From: Paenibacillus sp. Root444D2
Lineage (GTDB): Bacteria; Bacillota; Bacilli; Paenibacillales; NBRC-103111
Assembly (NCBI RefSeq): GCF_001426375.1
Contig: NZ_LMEO01000050.1
Location: 402,100-466,099 of the forward strand
DNA: 64,000 nt
Direction: 5' to 3'
Shown: in pieces, positions 16,910-26,395 of the stretch
Layout: every line of letters starts with the position of its first letter
How positions within the stretch are numbered: the first letter of the stretch is position 1
Made by a program: the position numbers and the translations under genes
Notes under the pieces: model-generated
Told to the model about the DNA's origin: nothing
Seen by the model: the letters and a program-made list of their open reading frames with translations, nothing else
Database searches by the model: none

Positions 16910-18724
16910 CTAACCCTCTTTTCCGTCGTCCATAGGCAGCCATATATCAACTACCGTTCCTTTACCAGGTTCACTATTTAATTGTAAGCCGAACCTGCTG
17001 CCGTAGAGCAGCTTTAGGCGTTGATTGATGCTCCGCAAGCCGAAGGATTCGCCTTCGGTTTCCTCTGCTTGTAAGAAGGACTCCAGCTCGCTCAAACGCT
17101 CTGGCGTAATACCATTTCCGTTGTCTTCCACTTGCACATGAAGGAAATCTTCCGTTTGTTTCACGCGAATATGAAGCTCATTATCGGTGCTTTCGCTTCG
17201 CAAGCCATGAACGATATAGTTCTCAATTACAGGCTGCAGCGACATTTTCATAATGCGTGTAGATGCCAGCTTCCGATCCCACTCGATCGAATACGTGAAC
17301 TTGTCCTTATAGCGAATCTGGAACAGCTCGAGGTATAAGCGGCAAGCTTCAAGCTCATCCTTCAGTGTATAAATCTTTTTCTGCTGTACCAGGCTGCGGA
17401 ATAACGCCGACAAGCTGTAAATCATTTCGCCAACGTCATGAGCCCCATGAGAGATAGCACGCATACGAATAACCTCGAGTGTATTGTATAAAAAGTGAGG
17501 ATTGACGCGTGCTTGCAGAGCCGTTAACTCTGTATGCTTCTGCTTAATATCCGCCTTATACACCCTATCGATATATTGATTCAGCTCTTCGATCATCTCG
17601 TTGAAGCTGCGAGAAATTTGTCCCAGCTCGTCCTCTCGCACATCTGGAATCCGTACATTCAGATCACCTTGTTTGACCTTCCGCGTAAAGCGAATGATCT
17701 GATTGGTGCGTTTAGAGACATTCATCACAACAAGAGAAGGAATCAAGATCGCGAAAAAGATACAGACCGCACTAATCATAAAGATCGTGCTGCCGATTCG
17801 CCTTGAGGATGCTTCAAGTTCATTCTTCGGAATGATCCCGACGACAATAAAATCCCCTTTACTCTGCGTCAGCTTCGTCACATATCCGCTTTGATTCGAA
17901 CCAATATTCTCGTATAACGAACTAACTTGATTCATATAAGGATAAGGCTTGCCGTAATATTGATCCGAAGAATCAAACAGGACGCCTCCATCCGGTGATA
18001 GAACGAGAATCGTTCCCTTTAACTCTTCCTTATCATTCAAGAGAATCTTCCAAATGCCGTCTGAGCTGAAGTACACAACCTGTTGTCCTATATTTTTCAA
18101 GGTTTGCTTGTCGTTGATGGGGGTCCTAATCGAGTACAGATGGTTATCCCATTGACCTGCGGCTTCACGGACCCATATATTCGGCAAGGTAACGCTCTTG
18201 TTATCAAGCGCCATGACTTCAGGAATGTAGGAGTGGGCTGCATTCGTAGGCACGATCTTCAATTGCCGGTTACGATCAAGCACATATAAGGTCATCTGAT
18301 CCACACTGTAAAGCATCAGACTGCGAATATCTTCGTCATCTTCCACCCGATTTTTAAAATATTGCAGACCGGCATTCCACGTGCTGTTACCGCCTAAATT
18401 GTATTGCTCCAGACCATGCTGCACATACTCTTGGAAAGGGTGCTGCAGCATGAAAGAGATGCCCGCGGCAAGCGAGCTATCCCGATATAAGCCGAACACG
18501 ATAGACTGCGCTGAATCGTATTTCCCCCCCAAATAATTGTTCACATTCGTCATTGCCTTCTTCTGTATATCCAGCTCTCGATTGATATTCGCTTGCGACA
18601 TCGAATGGTACATGAAGTAAGAAAACGAAATAATCGTAATGACGGTAATCAATGAGAACAGGAGAAGCAGCTTCATAAACAAGTTATTTTTTAAGTAATT
18701 TCGGTACATCTTGCGGAACCCCAT
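16910..18724 (-). CDS. YesM-type sensor histidine kinase (604 aa)
   Basis: A transmembrane segment at about residues 15-38, an extracellular sensor region of some 270 residues, a second membrane segment near 315-340, a HAMP region (VKQGDLNVRIPDVREDELGQ), the His_kinase motif ALQARVNPHFLYNTLEVIR with the phospho-accepting His, and a C-terminal ATPase (VEDNGNGI, GFGLQLNSEPGKG). It forms the two-component pair with the following regulator. The sensed ligand is unknown but likely reports the glycan taken up by the adjacent transporter. Confidence 0.93.
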   Translation of the reverse strand: MGFRKMYRNYLKNNLFMKLLLLFSLITVITIISFSYFMYHSMSQANINRELDIQKKAMTNVNNYLGGKYDSAQSIVFGLYRDSSLAAGISFMLQHPFQEYVQHGLEQYNLGGNSTWNAGLQYFKNRVEDDEDIRSLMLYSVDQMTLYVLDRNRQLKIVPTNAAHSYIPEVMALDNKSVTLPNIWVREAAGQWDNHLYSIRTPINDKQTLKNIGQQVVYFSSDGIWKILLNDKEELKGTILVLSPDGGVLFDSSDQYYGKPYPYMNQVSSLYENIGSNQSGYVTKLTQSKGDFIVVGIIPKNELEASSRRIGSTIFMISAVCIFFAILIPSLVVMNVSKRTNQIIRFTRKVKQGDLNVRIPDVREDELGQISRSFNEMIEELNQYIDRVYKADIKQKHTELTALQARVNPHFLYNTLEVIRMRAISHGAHDVGEMIYSLSALFRSLVQQKKIYTLKDELEACRLYLELFQIRYKDKFTYSIEWDRKLASTRIMKMSLQPVIENYIVHGLRSESTDNELHIRVKQTEDFLHVQVEDNGNGITPERLSELESFLQAEETEGESFGLRSINQRLKLLYGSRFGLQLNSEPGKGTVVDIWLPMDDGKEG

Positions 18725-19310
18725 CCTGCCATCAACTCCTGCTGTTAATCGGGTACATTATAGCATATCAGCATCCACACATGAATTCGATCCGTTTTTG
18801 CGTGAATATCTCAAAAAACTACGACGGACCAAATTAGCGCACACAGCTAATGAAACGAAAATAGACGTTTAACGGATCTGGATGCCGTTAATTGCCTATT
18901 TGGGGCGATTATTCCGAACTAACGGACTTCAGCGCCGTTATTCGGTTTCAATTTATCCTATTTTCATCATTTGAAGGAGATTAAGGGCTGTTGAGTCCAT
19001 TAGATGTTCAAATTCAATCATTTTCGTGGAATAACGTCGCTCCAGTCCTTTAGCCGGGAGAGAGGAATCTGACGTTGATTTCGTACCCACTTTTGCTCAA
19101 CTGCTCCGAGAGTGTCTTGGGTCGAAGCTCGCGCATGTGCCCGAGAAGCTGGCAATATGCCTCTCAGCTGACCGGCCGTACTGTTTTAAGCGCGTTTTTC
19201 TCGCTTATTCGTACATCCTTGAACAATTAAGCGCGAAAAACGCGCTTACAGTTAGAGCTTCTCGGGTCGAAGCTCGCCCTCTTTGCCCGAGAAATTTTCT
19301 GCATTTCCAT
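18725..19310. repeat. Long intergenic region with hairpin repeats
   Basis: No gene is seen here. Two similar hairpins, TAACGG...CCGTTA, lie at 18869-18889 and 18920-18940. Further on, the element gggtcgaagctcgc...cccgagaa occurs twice in direct orientation (19116-19148 and 19258-19293), the second copy forming an 8-bp stem. Between them are two hairpins built on AAGCGCG: an imperfect one at 19188-19206 and a perfect one at 19229-19247. The whole resembles a mosaic of small intergenic repeat elements. Confidence 0.6.
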
Positions 19311-19311
19311 T

Positions 19312-19352
19312 ACAATAAAAATGCCTAAACTGATAACTATCAGCCTAGGCAT
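19312..19352 (-). terminator. Terminator after murQ
   Basis: ATGCCTA (19321-19327) with inner CTGATA pairs with TATCAG and TAGGCAT (19346-19352). On the minus strand a T-rich tract follows. It lies directly after the murQ stop and closes the cell-wall recycling operon. Confidence 0.8.
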
Positions 19353-19357
19353 TGCAT

Positions 19358-20269
19358 TTATTTACTTTGTTCGAGCTGCTTTACAGCATTACCGAAATGA
19401 TCATTTACTTGAACAAGCGCATCCAAAGCTTTCTCGCGGCTTACGCCAAACATCAGCATCAGAATCGCGACTCTTGCATCTCCCTTAGCTTCCATTCCGA
19501 CGCGGCGAGCCGTATCTTCATCTGTGCCAGTCGCCTCTTGAATAATCCGCACGGTACGATCCCTAAGTTTCTTATTCGTCGCCTGAACATTTACCATCAG
19601 ATTGCCATAAACTTTGCCCATTTGAATCATCACAGTCGTCGAGATCATGTTGAGAACCATTTTTTGCGCTGTTCCCGCTTTTAATCTTGTCGACCCCGTA
19701 ATAATCTCAGGTCCGACAGGCACCTCGATCGGATATTTCACAACAGCACTGAGCTGAGTATCCCGATTACAGCTTATGCCGATCGTCAATAGACCCAACC
19801 GGTTAGCCTCTCGTATAGCGCCGATTACATAGGGAGCGGTTCCACTTGCTGTAATACCGATGACTACGTCACCAGCACGTGCAACATCTGCTATCGCACG
19901 CACACCAGCTTCTTCATCATCTTCAGCGTTTTCTACAGCTGCACGAATGGCAATTTCTCCTCCAGCAATAATGCCGTTCACAAGCTCCGGCTCAACACCG
20001 AACGTAGGTGGGCATTCGGATGCATCTAGAACGCCGAGACGGCCACTGGTTCCAGCTCCAATGTAGAAAAGTCGGCCGCCGCGAGTCATTGCTTCGACCA
20101 CCGCCTCAGCTGCATCAGAGATTTGCGGTAAAGCTCCGTTTACAGAGAGAGCTACCGTTTGGTCTTCTTCATTCATTAAAGTCACGATCTCCCGAACAGT
20201 AAGTCGGTCAAGGTGACTTGACTTTGCATTTCTCTGCTCGGTAACCGTTTGATTAACTTGTTGTACCAT
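19358..20269 (-). CDS. murQ: N-acetylmuramic acid 6-phosphate etherase (303 aa)
   Basis: The SIS-domain sequence GGRLFYIGAGTSGRLGVLDASECPPTFGV, followed by IAGGEIAIRAAVENAEDD and GTAQKMVLNMISTTVMIQMGKVYGNLMVNV, is diagnostic of MurQ. The enzyme cleaves the lactyl ether of MurNAc-6-phosphate to GlcNAc-6-phosphate and lactate in the cytoplasm. The ATG at 20269 is chosen because GGAGG lies nine bases before it; the frame extends upstream only to a TTG that overlaps the ribosome site. It is the last gene of the operon, just after the kinase. Confidence 0.95.
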   Translation of the reverse strand: MVQQVNQTVTEQRNAKSSHLDRLTVREIVTLMNEEDQTVALSVNGALPQISDAAEAVVEAMTRGGRLFYIGAGTSGRLGVLDASECPPTFGVEPELVNGIIAGGEIAIRAAVENAEDDEEAGVRAIADVARAGDVVIGITASGTAPYVIGAIREANRLGLLTIGISCNRDTQLSAVVKYPIEVPVGPEIITGSTRLKAGTAQKMVLNMISTTVMIQMGKVYGNLMVNVQATNKKLRDRTVRIIQEATGTDEDTARRVGMEAKGDARVAILMLMFGVSREKALDALVQVNDHFGNAVKQLEQSK

Positions 20270-20308
20270 GTTACCTTGCCTCCTTTTTATCAATACGCTG
20301 CTTTGCGT

Positions 20309-21328
20309 CTATTTACGGAAGTTAAATGCTGCTATCCGTTGTTTCATTACTTCCGTTAATTCAAAGCCCCGTTCCTGCAAGGCAAGAAGGTAAGCTCCAA
20401 TCACGGGTGGCCGTTCGAGCAGCCGGACATCGAACATGCCGGACTGTATCAACGGTGTTTGCATAAAGCGATGCTCGAACATTTGATCTGAAAATAAGCC
20501 GCCTGTTATCACAAGAGGGATTGTATTTTCCGCCAAATCATGGCTATCGCTTTCCTTCATTGGTTGTTGTTTCTCCATGGAAGTTATAACCGTATTTACG
20601 AGCTCTTCTAGCTCCTGAATCGCTTCTTCCACGAGCTTAACAGCAATCGGATCCTCATCGGCTGCAGCCTGCATGACGAGCTTGGATCCATCCGCAATCG
20701 CGGTCCGTACATTGTCATGGCCATAAATGGTGTTGATCAATTGCCCAGGATGCTGTAAGGACCAACGTTCAAGAACTAACCCTGTCAAAGCTGTAGGCTC
20801 TCCTCGGCCGTCATACGCCCGCATAACAGCCACAAGCGCTTTCCGCCCAAGATCAAACCCACTTCCTTCATCGCCGAGTAAATAGCCCCAGCCTCCGACT
20901 CTTACAAATCCGCCCGTCGCCGGATCGAATCCATACGCGATGGAGCCTGTGCCTGAAATGAGCGCAATGCCCTTCTGTCCCCATGTACCAGCAGCCAACG
21001 CGGTAACTGCATCATTGTGGACGGTGATCGGAACACCTTCCGGCAATTCGGTTTGGAGCCAGTCGCCGATCCGTTTCCGGTCTTCGGGGCGGTCACTCCC
21101 GGCCAACCCAAGGAAGATCCCACCTAATTGGGACATTTCTGTACCCGATTGGTCTAATACATCCCGGATGAGTGTGAGCAGAACACGCTGAACATCTTCC
21201 CATGGACGGGACTTCACACTGCTTGATTCACCGCGGCTTTCAGCCAAAATGTTACCTTCCGCATCGCCGAGAATACATACTGTTTTGGTCCCTCCGCCGT
21301 CAATCCCAATATAATTAGTTTCAGCCAT
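20309..21328 (-). CDS. BadF/NagK-type amino-sugar kinase, likely MurNAc/GlcNAc kinase (339 aa)
   Basis: The protein begins YIGIDGGGTKTVCILGD (phosphate-1 motif) and has GIALISGTGSIAYG and GGWGYLLGDEGSGFDLGRKA, the signature of the BadF/BadG ATPase family that includes GlcNAc kinase and the clostridial MurNAc/GlcNAc kinase MurK. Because the operon has an ABC importer rather than a phosphorylating PTS, a kinase is needed to make MurNAc-6-phosphate for MurQ; this is the logical role, inferred from context. It starts one base after the permease stop. Confidence 0.88.
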   Translation of the reverse strand: MAETNYIGIDGGGTKTVCILGDAEGNILAESRGESSSVKSRPWEDVQRVLLTLIRDVLDQSGTEMSQLGGIFLGLAGSDRPEDRKRIGDWLQTELPEGVPITVHNDAVTALAAGTWGQKGIALISGTGSIAYGFDPATGGFVRVGGWGYLLGDEGSGFDLGRKALVAVMRAYDGRGEPTALTGLVLERWSLQHPGQLINTIYGHDNVRTAIADGSKLVMQAAADEDPIAVKLVEEAIQELEELVNTVITSMEKQQPMKESDSHDLAENTIPLVITGGLFSDQMFEHRFMQTPLIQSGMFDVRLLERPPVIGAYLLALQERGFELTEVMKQRIAAFNFRK

Positions 21329-21329
21329 A

Positions 21330-22154
21330 TTATTTCACCGCTCCTGCCGTCATGCCTTCCATAAACTGTTTCGACGCTAGGAAAAACATGACAATCATTG
21401 GCACTGAAGCCAAGGTTAAGCCGGCAAATAGCATACTTAAATCTGTAGAGTACTGTCCGAACAGTGACAGCATGCCAACCGGTATCGTCTTTTTCATATC
21501 GTCTTGGATAAAAATCAGCGGGAAGAAGAAATCGTTCCACGCCATAATAAAATTCATAATCATGACCGTCCCCAGTGCAGGGCGAATAAGCGGCAGCAGA
21601 ACGTGCCACATGACACCGAAATCCGAAGAACCATCAATGCGCGCTGCTTCCTCGAGCTCCTTCGGCAGCGTTCTAAAAAAGCCAGTTAAGATCAGGACAG
21701 CAAGCGGCATTCCGATCGCCGTATACACGCTAACAAGCGACCAAACGCTATTCAACAGGGCTAGCTTCTTCATTAATAGGAACAAGGGTACGATCCCAAG
21801 CTTAATTGGAATCATCATGCCTAAGAGGAAAAAGAAGAACAGCGCACCATTCCAACGGAACGGATATCGTGCAATATAAAATGAAGCCAAAACGCCAAAC
21901 AGCAAGATCAAAGCTACGGAAACAACACTAACCACGACACTGTTCCAAAAATATGTTCCAAACGGAATTTGATGGATTAGCTTACTATATGCCGTAAACG
22001 ATATAGAAGTCGGAAGCGACATCGGGTTTTTCAAAATCTGGATATTCGTCTTGAAAGAGGAGGTCAGCATCAGAAAGATCGGATACAAACTGACCAGTGC
22101 ACCCAAGTACGCAGCAGCGTATTGGAGCCCCCGAACGGATTTGTTGGTTTTCAT
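21330..22154 (-). CDS. Sugar ABC transporter permease, MalG type (274 aa)
   Basis: Six membrane segments and the EAA loop (LEEAARIDGSSDFGVMWHVLLPLIRP) identify the MalG-like second permease; the C-terminus KQFMEGMTAGAVK is typical. It follows the MalF-like partner after 15 bases and is followed at once by the amino-sugar kinase. With the binding protein it should import MurNAc, GlcNAc-MurNAc or another muropeptide sugar, judged from murQ and murR. Confidence 0.92.
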   Translation of the reverse strand: MKTNKSVRGLQYAAAYLGALVSLYPIFLMLTSSFKTNIQILKNPMSLPTSISFTAYSKLIHQIPFGTYFWNSVVVSVVSVALILLFGVLASFYIARYPFRWNGALFFFFLLGMMIPIKLGIVPLFLLMKKLALLNSVWSLVSVYTAIGMPLAVLILTGFFRTLPKELEEAARIDGSSDFGVMWHVLLPLIRPALGTVMIMNFIMAWNDFFFPLIFIQDDMKKTIPVGMLSLFGQYSTDLSMLFAGLTLASVPMIVMFFLASKQFMEGMTAGAVK

Positions 22155-22169
22155 GGTGTGCCTCCTTTC

Positions 22170-23099
22170 TTAATGCTGTGACGATTGGTTCCTTGTGAAG
22201 TACAGGAACAACGCGGAAATGGTTGCGATAATGAAAAATAGTACGACTGCCAATGCCGAGCCCAGGCCTAATGCGACCGAATCGCCGCCAGACGAGCCGC
22301 CAAAAGCAATCCGATAAAAGAACACAGCAAGCGTGTCAGTGGAGTTGTAAGGTTCCCCTTGCGAACCTTCCATGGCATAGATAAGTTCGAACGCTTCGAA
22401 TGCATGAATAAAGGTAAACACCGTAATGATGATTAATGACTGACTCATCATCGGCAGAATGATGGAACGGATCAGGCGGAAGCCTTTTACTCCGTCCAAT
22501 CTCGCCGCTTCGATGACTTCTGTCGATATAGCGTGCAAACCTGCAAGAAATATCAACATGGAGAAGCCTATGCCAAACCAGCTGTTGACGATTGTAATGG
22601 ATGTTAACGCATAAGCCGGATCCCCGAGCCAAGGCTTAGCCCACGAAACAAGACCGATCTTTTTGAGCAGCACATTGACAATACCATTGTTCGGGTTCAA
22701 CATAAGTTTCCACAAAAAACCTACGACGATGACAGAAAGCAGCCTCGGTAAAAAGTAAGCCATTTTCAGAAAGTTCGAACCCTTAAGCTTGCTGTAAACC
22801 AGATAGGCAAGTACGAACGCAATCACGTTCTGAACAGCCATTTCAACAGCAAAATAATAAAGATTATGACCGAACGCATTCCAAAATAAATGGTTGAACG
22901 GTTCTTTTGTAAACAGGCTCACAAAGTTGCCCAGCCCCACAAACTCCCCGCGGGTGTGACCTTTCCAGTCATAAAAACTGTAACCGAAAGCCGAAAGGAT
23001 CGGATAGATCACGAAGAGAATGTAAACGGCGAGGGCAGGAACCGGGAACAGATGAACTGCTCCCTTTTTCCACCAAGACGATTTTGCAAAGTTATTCAT
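22170..23099 (-). CDS. Sugar ABC transporter permease, MalF/UgpA type (309 aa)
   Basis: The protein has six hydrophobic segments, an N-terminal FVIYPILSAFGYSFYDW motif and the EAA loop (IEAARLDGVKGFRLIRSIILPMMSQ). This is the MalF-like half of a carbohydrate importer, encoded 28 bases after the binding-protein gene and before its MalG-like partner. No ATPase gene is in the operon. Confidence 0.92.
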   Translation of the reverse strand: MNNFAKSSWWKKGAVHLFPVPALAVYILFVIYPILSAFGYSFYDWKGHTRGEFVGLGNFVSLFTKEPFNHLFWNAFGHNLYYFAVEMAVQNVIAFVLAYLVYSKLKGSNFLKMAYFLPRLLSVIVVGFLWKLMLNPNNGIVNVLLKKIGLVSWAKPWLGDPAYALTSITIVNSWFGIGFSMLIFLAGLHAISTEVIEAARLDGVKGFRLIRSIILPMMSQSLIIITVFTFIHAFEAFELIYAMEGSQGEPYNSTDTLAVFFYRIAFGGSSGGDSVALGLGSALAVVLFFIIATISALFLYFTRNQSSQH

Positions 23100-23127
23100 G
23101 TGCCCCCACCCCTCTTCTTAAACTGAA

Positions 23128-24432
23128 TTATTTCTTAGGCTTGAACCATGTATCTGCACTCTTTTGAACTTCTTCCGCAACTTGCTCCGGAGTCAATTTG
23201 TTCAAATACATGCCTTGAATTGAGTTTTCTAAAGTGGCTTTGGTTGTAGGGTTGCCTGCATTGAAATAGACAACGGATGCGTAAGGCGTAGAAATCGTAT
23301 CCGCATTCTTAGCAATTTTGGCTACAAGCGGATCTTTCGCCGCGACACCTGGGATTGTGCTTGGTTTCTGCAGTTCATTAACAGCTAGCGCTCCGAACTC
23401 TTTCGTTGTCAAAAACTCCATAAATTTCAGAGCTTCCGCCTTATGAGCAGATTTCGCATTCACTGAGAAAGATCCGTCTACCCAAGTTGTAACTGTTGCT
23501 TTGCCATCGGCTTTCATTGACGGTACTGGGAACACATCCATTTGCAGATCTGGATTCGTTTTCTTCATAACAGCATATTCCCAATCGCCCATGACCATCA
23601 TGGCTGCTTGCTCGGAAACAAACATGTTTCTCATATCGTCCATCCCGATCCCTACATAATTATCAGGGAAGTACGGAGTCAAATCTTTGAGCATTTTAAT
23701 CGAGCTTACATATTCCGGGCTTTTGAAATTCGCTTCGCCGGCAAGAATCTTCTTAATGAAATCAGTCCCGTAAACGGACGGTGCAAGTGTACCTTGGGTC
23801 AGGGATAGAATCCAACCTTCTTTTGAGCCGAAAGCAAATGGAGTCACTTTATTTTTCTTTAAAGTATCCGCCGTTTTCAACAACTCATCCCACGTTTTAG
23901 GCTCTGTGAGATTATACTTTTGGAAGATTTTCTTGTTGTAAAATACTTGTGTCGAACTGAATACAGTTGGAACGCCGTAGACTTTACCATCTGATCCTGT
24001 AGCAGCCAACAAAGTATCTTTCGAGAATACGTCCATTCCCTTGAGGCTTGTCAACGGCTCTAAATAACCGGCATCTGCTAACACAGCACCTGCCGCATAA
24101 GGACGAAGATGAATAATATCAGGGCCATTCCCACTTTGCAGACCTGTGTTAAGGGCAGTGTTATATTCCGTATTTTTTATCGGCTTGAAATCAATATCAA
24201 TGTTCGGGTTGCTTTTCTTGAATTCAGCAATGATTTTAGCGTAAGCATCCGCATCTTCCGTACGCCAGCTTCCCATTGTCAACTTCACTTTTTCCTGAGG
24301 TGCTGCCGATGGTGTTGTACTAGCTCCACCAGGTGTCGTGCTAGGAGTTGCGGTATTGCTGTTGCTGCAAGCGACAAGCATGGAAGAAGCAGCGACCATA
24401 GTTAATAATGCCCCACTGAATAAACGTTTCAT
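23128..24432 (-). CDS. Lipoprotein sugar-binding protein of the MurNAc-linked ABC importer (434 aa)
   Basis: The signal MKRLFSGALLTMVAASSMLVACS ends in a lipobox LVAC and is followed by a low-complexity Thr/Ser/Pro linker (residues 24-48), as usual for anchored binding proteins. The rest is a type I solute-binding fold (family SBP_bac_1). Its position between the serine hydrolase and the permeases of a murR-murQ operon suggests an amino-sugar ligand such as MurNAc or a disaccharide; the ligand itself cannot be read from sequence. Confidence 0.9.
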   Translation of the reverse strand: MKRLFSGALLTMVAASSMLVACSNSNTATPSTTPGGASTTPSAAPQEKVKLTMGSWRTEDADAYAKIIAEFKKSNPNIDIDFKPIKNTEYNTALNTGLQSGNGPDIIHLRPYAAGAVLADAGYLEPLTSLKGMDVFSKDTLLAATGSDGKVYGVPTVFSSTQVFYNKKIFQKYNLTEPKTWDELLKTADTLKKNKVTPFAFGSKEGWILSLTQGTLAPSVYGTDFIKKILAGEANFKSPEYVSSIKMLKDLTPYFPDNYVGIGMDDMRNMFVSEQAAMMVMGDWEYAVMKKTNPDLQMDVFPVPSMKADGKATVTTWVDGSFSVNAKSAHKAEALKFMEFLTTKEFGALAVNELQKPSTIPGVAAKDPLVAKIAKNADTISTPYASVVYFNAGNPTTKATLENSIQGMYLNKLTPEQVAEEVQKSADTWFKPKK

Positions 24433-24473
24433 TTAGAAAGCCTCCCTTTAATGTTTACTTATATATTTTAACC

Positions 24474-25496
24474 TCATGATTGAAATGAGGACAAAACCGT
24501 TTCATGCAAAATTGGACGCAGCTCCCGGATCATGTTGTTTCGACCCAAATGAACCGCATTGGTAAGAAATATGACGCTGATGCCCTGTTCGGGGGCAACC
24601 CACAAGCTCGTTCCGGTAAAACCAGTATGACCGAAGCTACCCGTAGGCCAGCTTTCTCCGCAGCTCAGAACATTGGCGGGATCATGCTTGACTTCCCAGC
24701 CAAGTCCTCGGTCGCCTACGGGAGCAGCTGTGGTTTCTCGCATCAGCGATGGTGGAACAATATCCCAGCGTTCCGGTTGCAACCACCATGCCGCATAGCG
24801 GGCTAGGTCGTCCGCTGTTGCGAATAATCCCGCACTGCCGGTAACACCGCCGAGGTGGAAACTCTTTTCATCATGAACTTCGCCGATGATGTAAGCTCCA
24901 TCTACCTGTTCGGTTGCAGCAATACGATCTTGAAGTTCGGGCCTGGGGTTAAAAACCGTATTCTGCATCTCAAGTGGATCGAATATTTGCTGCTTAACAA
25001 AACGATCCAACGGCTCGCCAGACACTCGTTCTACAATAATCCCTAGGAGGATCATACCGAGATCACTATACAGCTTTTCCTTACCTGGCTGAAATAAAAG
25101 CTCTTGCGCCAAAATTTCCTCGATTAGGTTAGGCCGAGCTGCTTTGCGCGGAAAATATGGCAAATCCGGCGGCAGCCCGGACGCATGCATCAAGAGATGA
25201 CGCAGTGTGACTTGCGAATGGCGGAATGCAGGCAAGTAAGCCTGCACGGAGCTATCCATCGACAGTTTCCCTTTGGCCACTAGTACAAGAATTGCCGGAA
25301 GTGTAACGGTTACCTTCGTAAGGGATGCGATGTCAAACATTGTGTTCAAACGAATCGGATGTTCCTTTGTGCCGTCGGAGAATGATCCATATGCTTTTTG
25401 AAATCGCAAGCGGTTCGATACAGTAATGTCGAGCACAGCGCCGGGTAAGAGCCCCTCTCGCACCCATCCTTCTACCAAGCGGTCCACTTTATCCAT
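24474..25496 (-). CDS. Serine beta-lactamase-family hydrolase, YbbE/AmiE-like (340 aa)
   Basis: The three motifs of the class C/penicillin-binding fold are present: SLTK (58-61) with the nucleophile Ser58, YSD (143-145) in place of YxN, and HTG (290-292) in place of KTG. The same gene neighbour (YbbE, renamed AmiE) occurs in the Bacillus subtilis murQRP operon, where it is thought to be a muropeptide amidase or esterase. Here no signal peptide is visible, so the protein may act in the cytoplasm on imported muropeptides. Its start overlaps the murR stop by eight bases. Confidence 0.85.
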   Translation of the reverse strand: MDKVDRLVEGWVREGLLPGAVLDITVSNRLRFQKAYGSFSDGTKEHPIRLNTMFDIASLTKVTVTLPAILVLVAKGKLSMDSSVQAYLPAFRHSQVTLRHLLMHASGLPPDLPYFPRKAARPNLIEEILAQELLFQPGKEKLYSDLGMILLGIIVERVSGEPLDRFVKQQIFDPLEMQNTVFNPRPELQDRIAATEQVDGAYIIGEVHDEKSFHLGGVTGSAGLFATADDLARYAAWWLQPERWDIVPPSLMRETTAAPVGDRGLGWEVKHDPANVLSCGESWPTGSFGHTGFTGTSLWVAPEQGISVIFLTNAVHLGRNNMIRELRPILHETVLSSFQS

Positions 25497-26346
25497 TGCG
25501 TTTCCCCACCATGACGGCTTGTCTCGTCTTTTCTAGAGATTTGATACTTTCCTCATAATGGCGGCCAGCAATTCCGGCGTACAAAATATCGATCACATTC
25601 AGTTGAGAAATCCTCGAGGCCATCGCCCCGCTGCGAATGCTCTTCTCTAAGGTGCTTATAAACAACTGTATATCCGCAAGCTCCGCTACTGGATTAGCTC
25701 CAAACCGGGTCAGTGTAATGACAGAGGCACCGTTATTCTTAGCTACAGCGAGAGCACGAATCATGTCTTCGGTTTGGCCTGAATAGGAAATACCGAAAAC
25801 TACGTCACCGGGAATTAGATTTGCTGCAATGGTTGCTTGAGCATCAAACCCGGTGCCAATTTCACACCAGCGATTAATACGCGTTAGCTTTTGCATGAAA
25901 TCCTTCGCGATAACCGCCGATGCGCCTACACCGAAGACACCAACTTTTCTTGCGCTGCTCAGCGAATGAATGGCTTTTTCCACACTTTCCGGAGAAAGTA
26001 CCGTTAATGTATCTTGGATAGAAACAATATTGTTATTGGAAACCGATTTAATGAGATCTACGATAGATCCGTCAGTGCGGATTTCTTGGTACGATTCTGC
26101 AGGTAGGGACGATTGTGATAAATCACCTGCGATCCTCAGCTTCAACTCTTGAAATCCTTTACAGTGAAGGGAGCGTGATAGCCTAACAATCGTCGCTTCA
26201 CTTACGTCAGCAAACTCTGCCAGCTTCTGCACAGAAAGGCTGACTACCTGTTCAGGATGCTCCAAAATATATTGTGCAGCCCTGCGCTCCATCGGCTTTA
26301 AGCTCCCTATAGCCGCTTCTATACTTACTAATCCACCTTTTAACAT
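25489..26346 (-). CDS. murR: MurR/RpiR-family transcriptional regulator (285 aa)
   Basis: An N-terminal HTH_6 domain (LAEFADVSEATIVRLSRSLHCKGFQELKLRI) is followed by a SIS sugar-phosphate-binding domain (KVGVFGVGASAVIAKDF, DVVFGISYSGQTEDMIRA). This is the layout of MurR, which in other bacteria represses MurNAc genes until MurNAc-6-phosphate binds. The ATG at 26346 is chosen because AGAGGG lies upstream of it; a GTG three codons earlier overlaps that site. It is the first gene of the seven-gene operon running to murQ and has a fitting palindromic operator at its promoter. Confidence 0.88.
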   Translation of the reverse strand: MLKGGLVSIEAAIGSLKPMERRAAQYILEHPEQVVSLSVQKLAEFADVSEATIVRLSRSLHCKGFQELKLRIAGDLSQSSLPAESYQEIRTDGSIVDLIKSVSNNNIVSIQDTLTVLSPESVEKAIHSLSSARKVGVFGVGASAVIAKDFMQKLTRINRWCEIGTGFDAQATIAANLIPGDVVFGISYSGQTEDMIRALAVAKNNGASVITLTRFGANPVAELADIQLFISTLEKSIRSGAMASRISQLNVIDILYAGIAGRHYEESIKSLEKTRQAVMVGKRNG

Positions 26347-26395
26347 GGGAGTCACCCTCTACGGTTCATCTATAGTTTTGAACTTGCATATCCTT

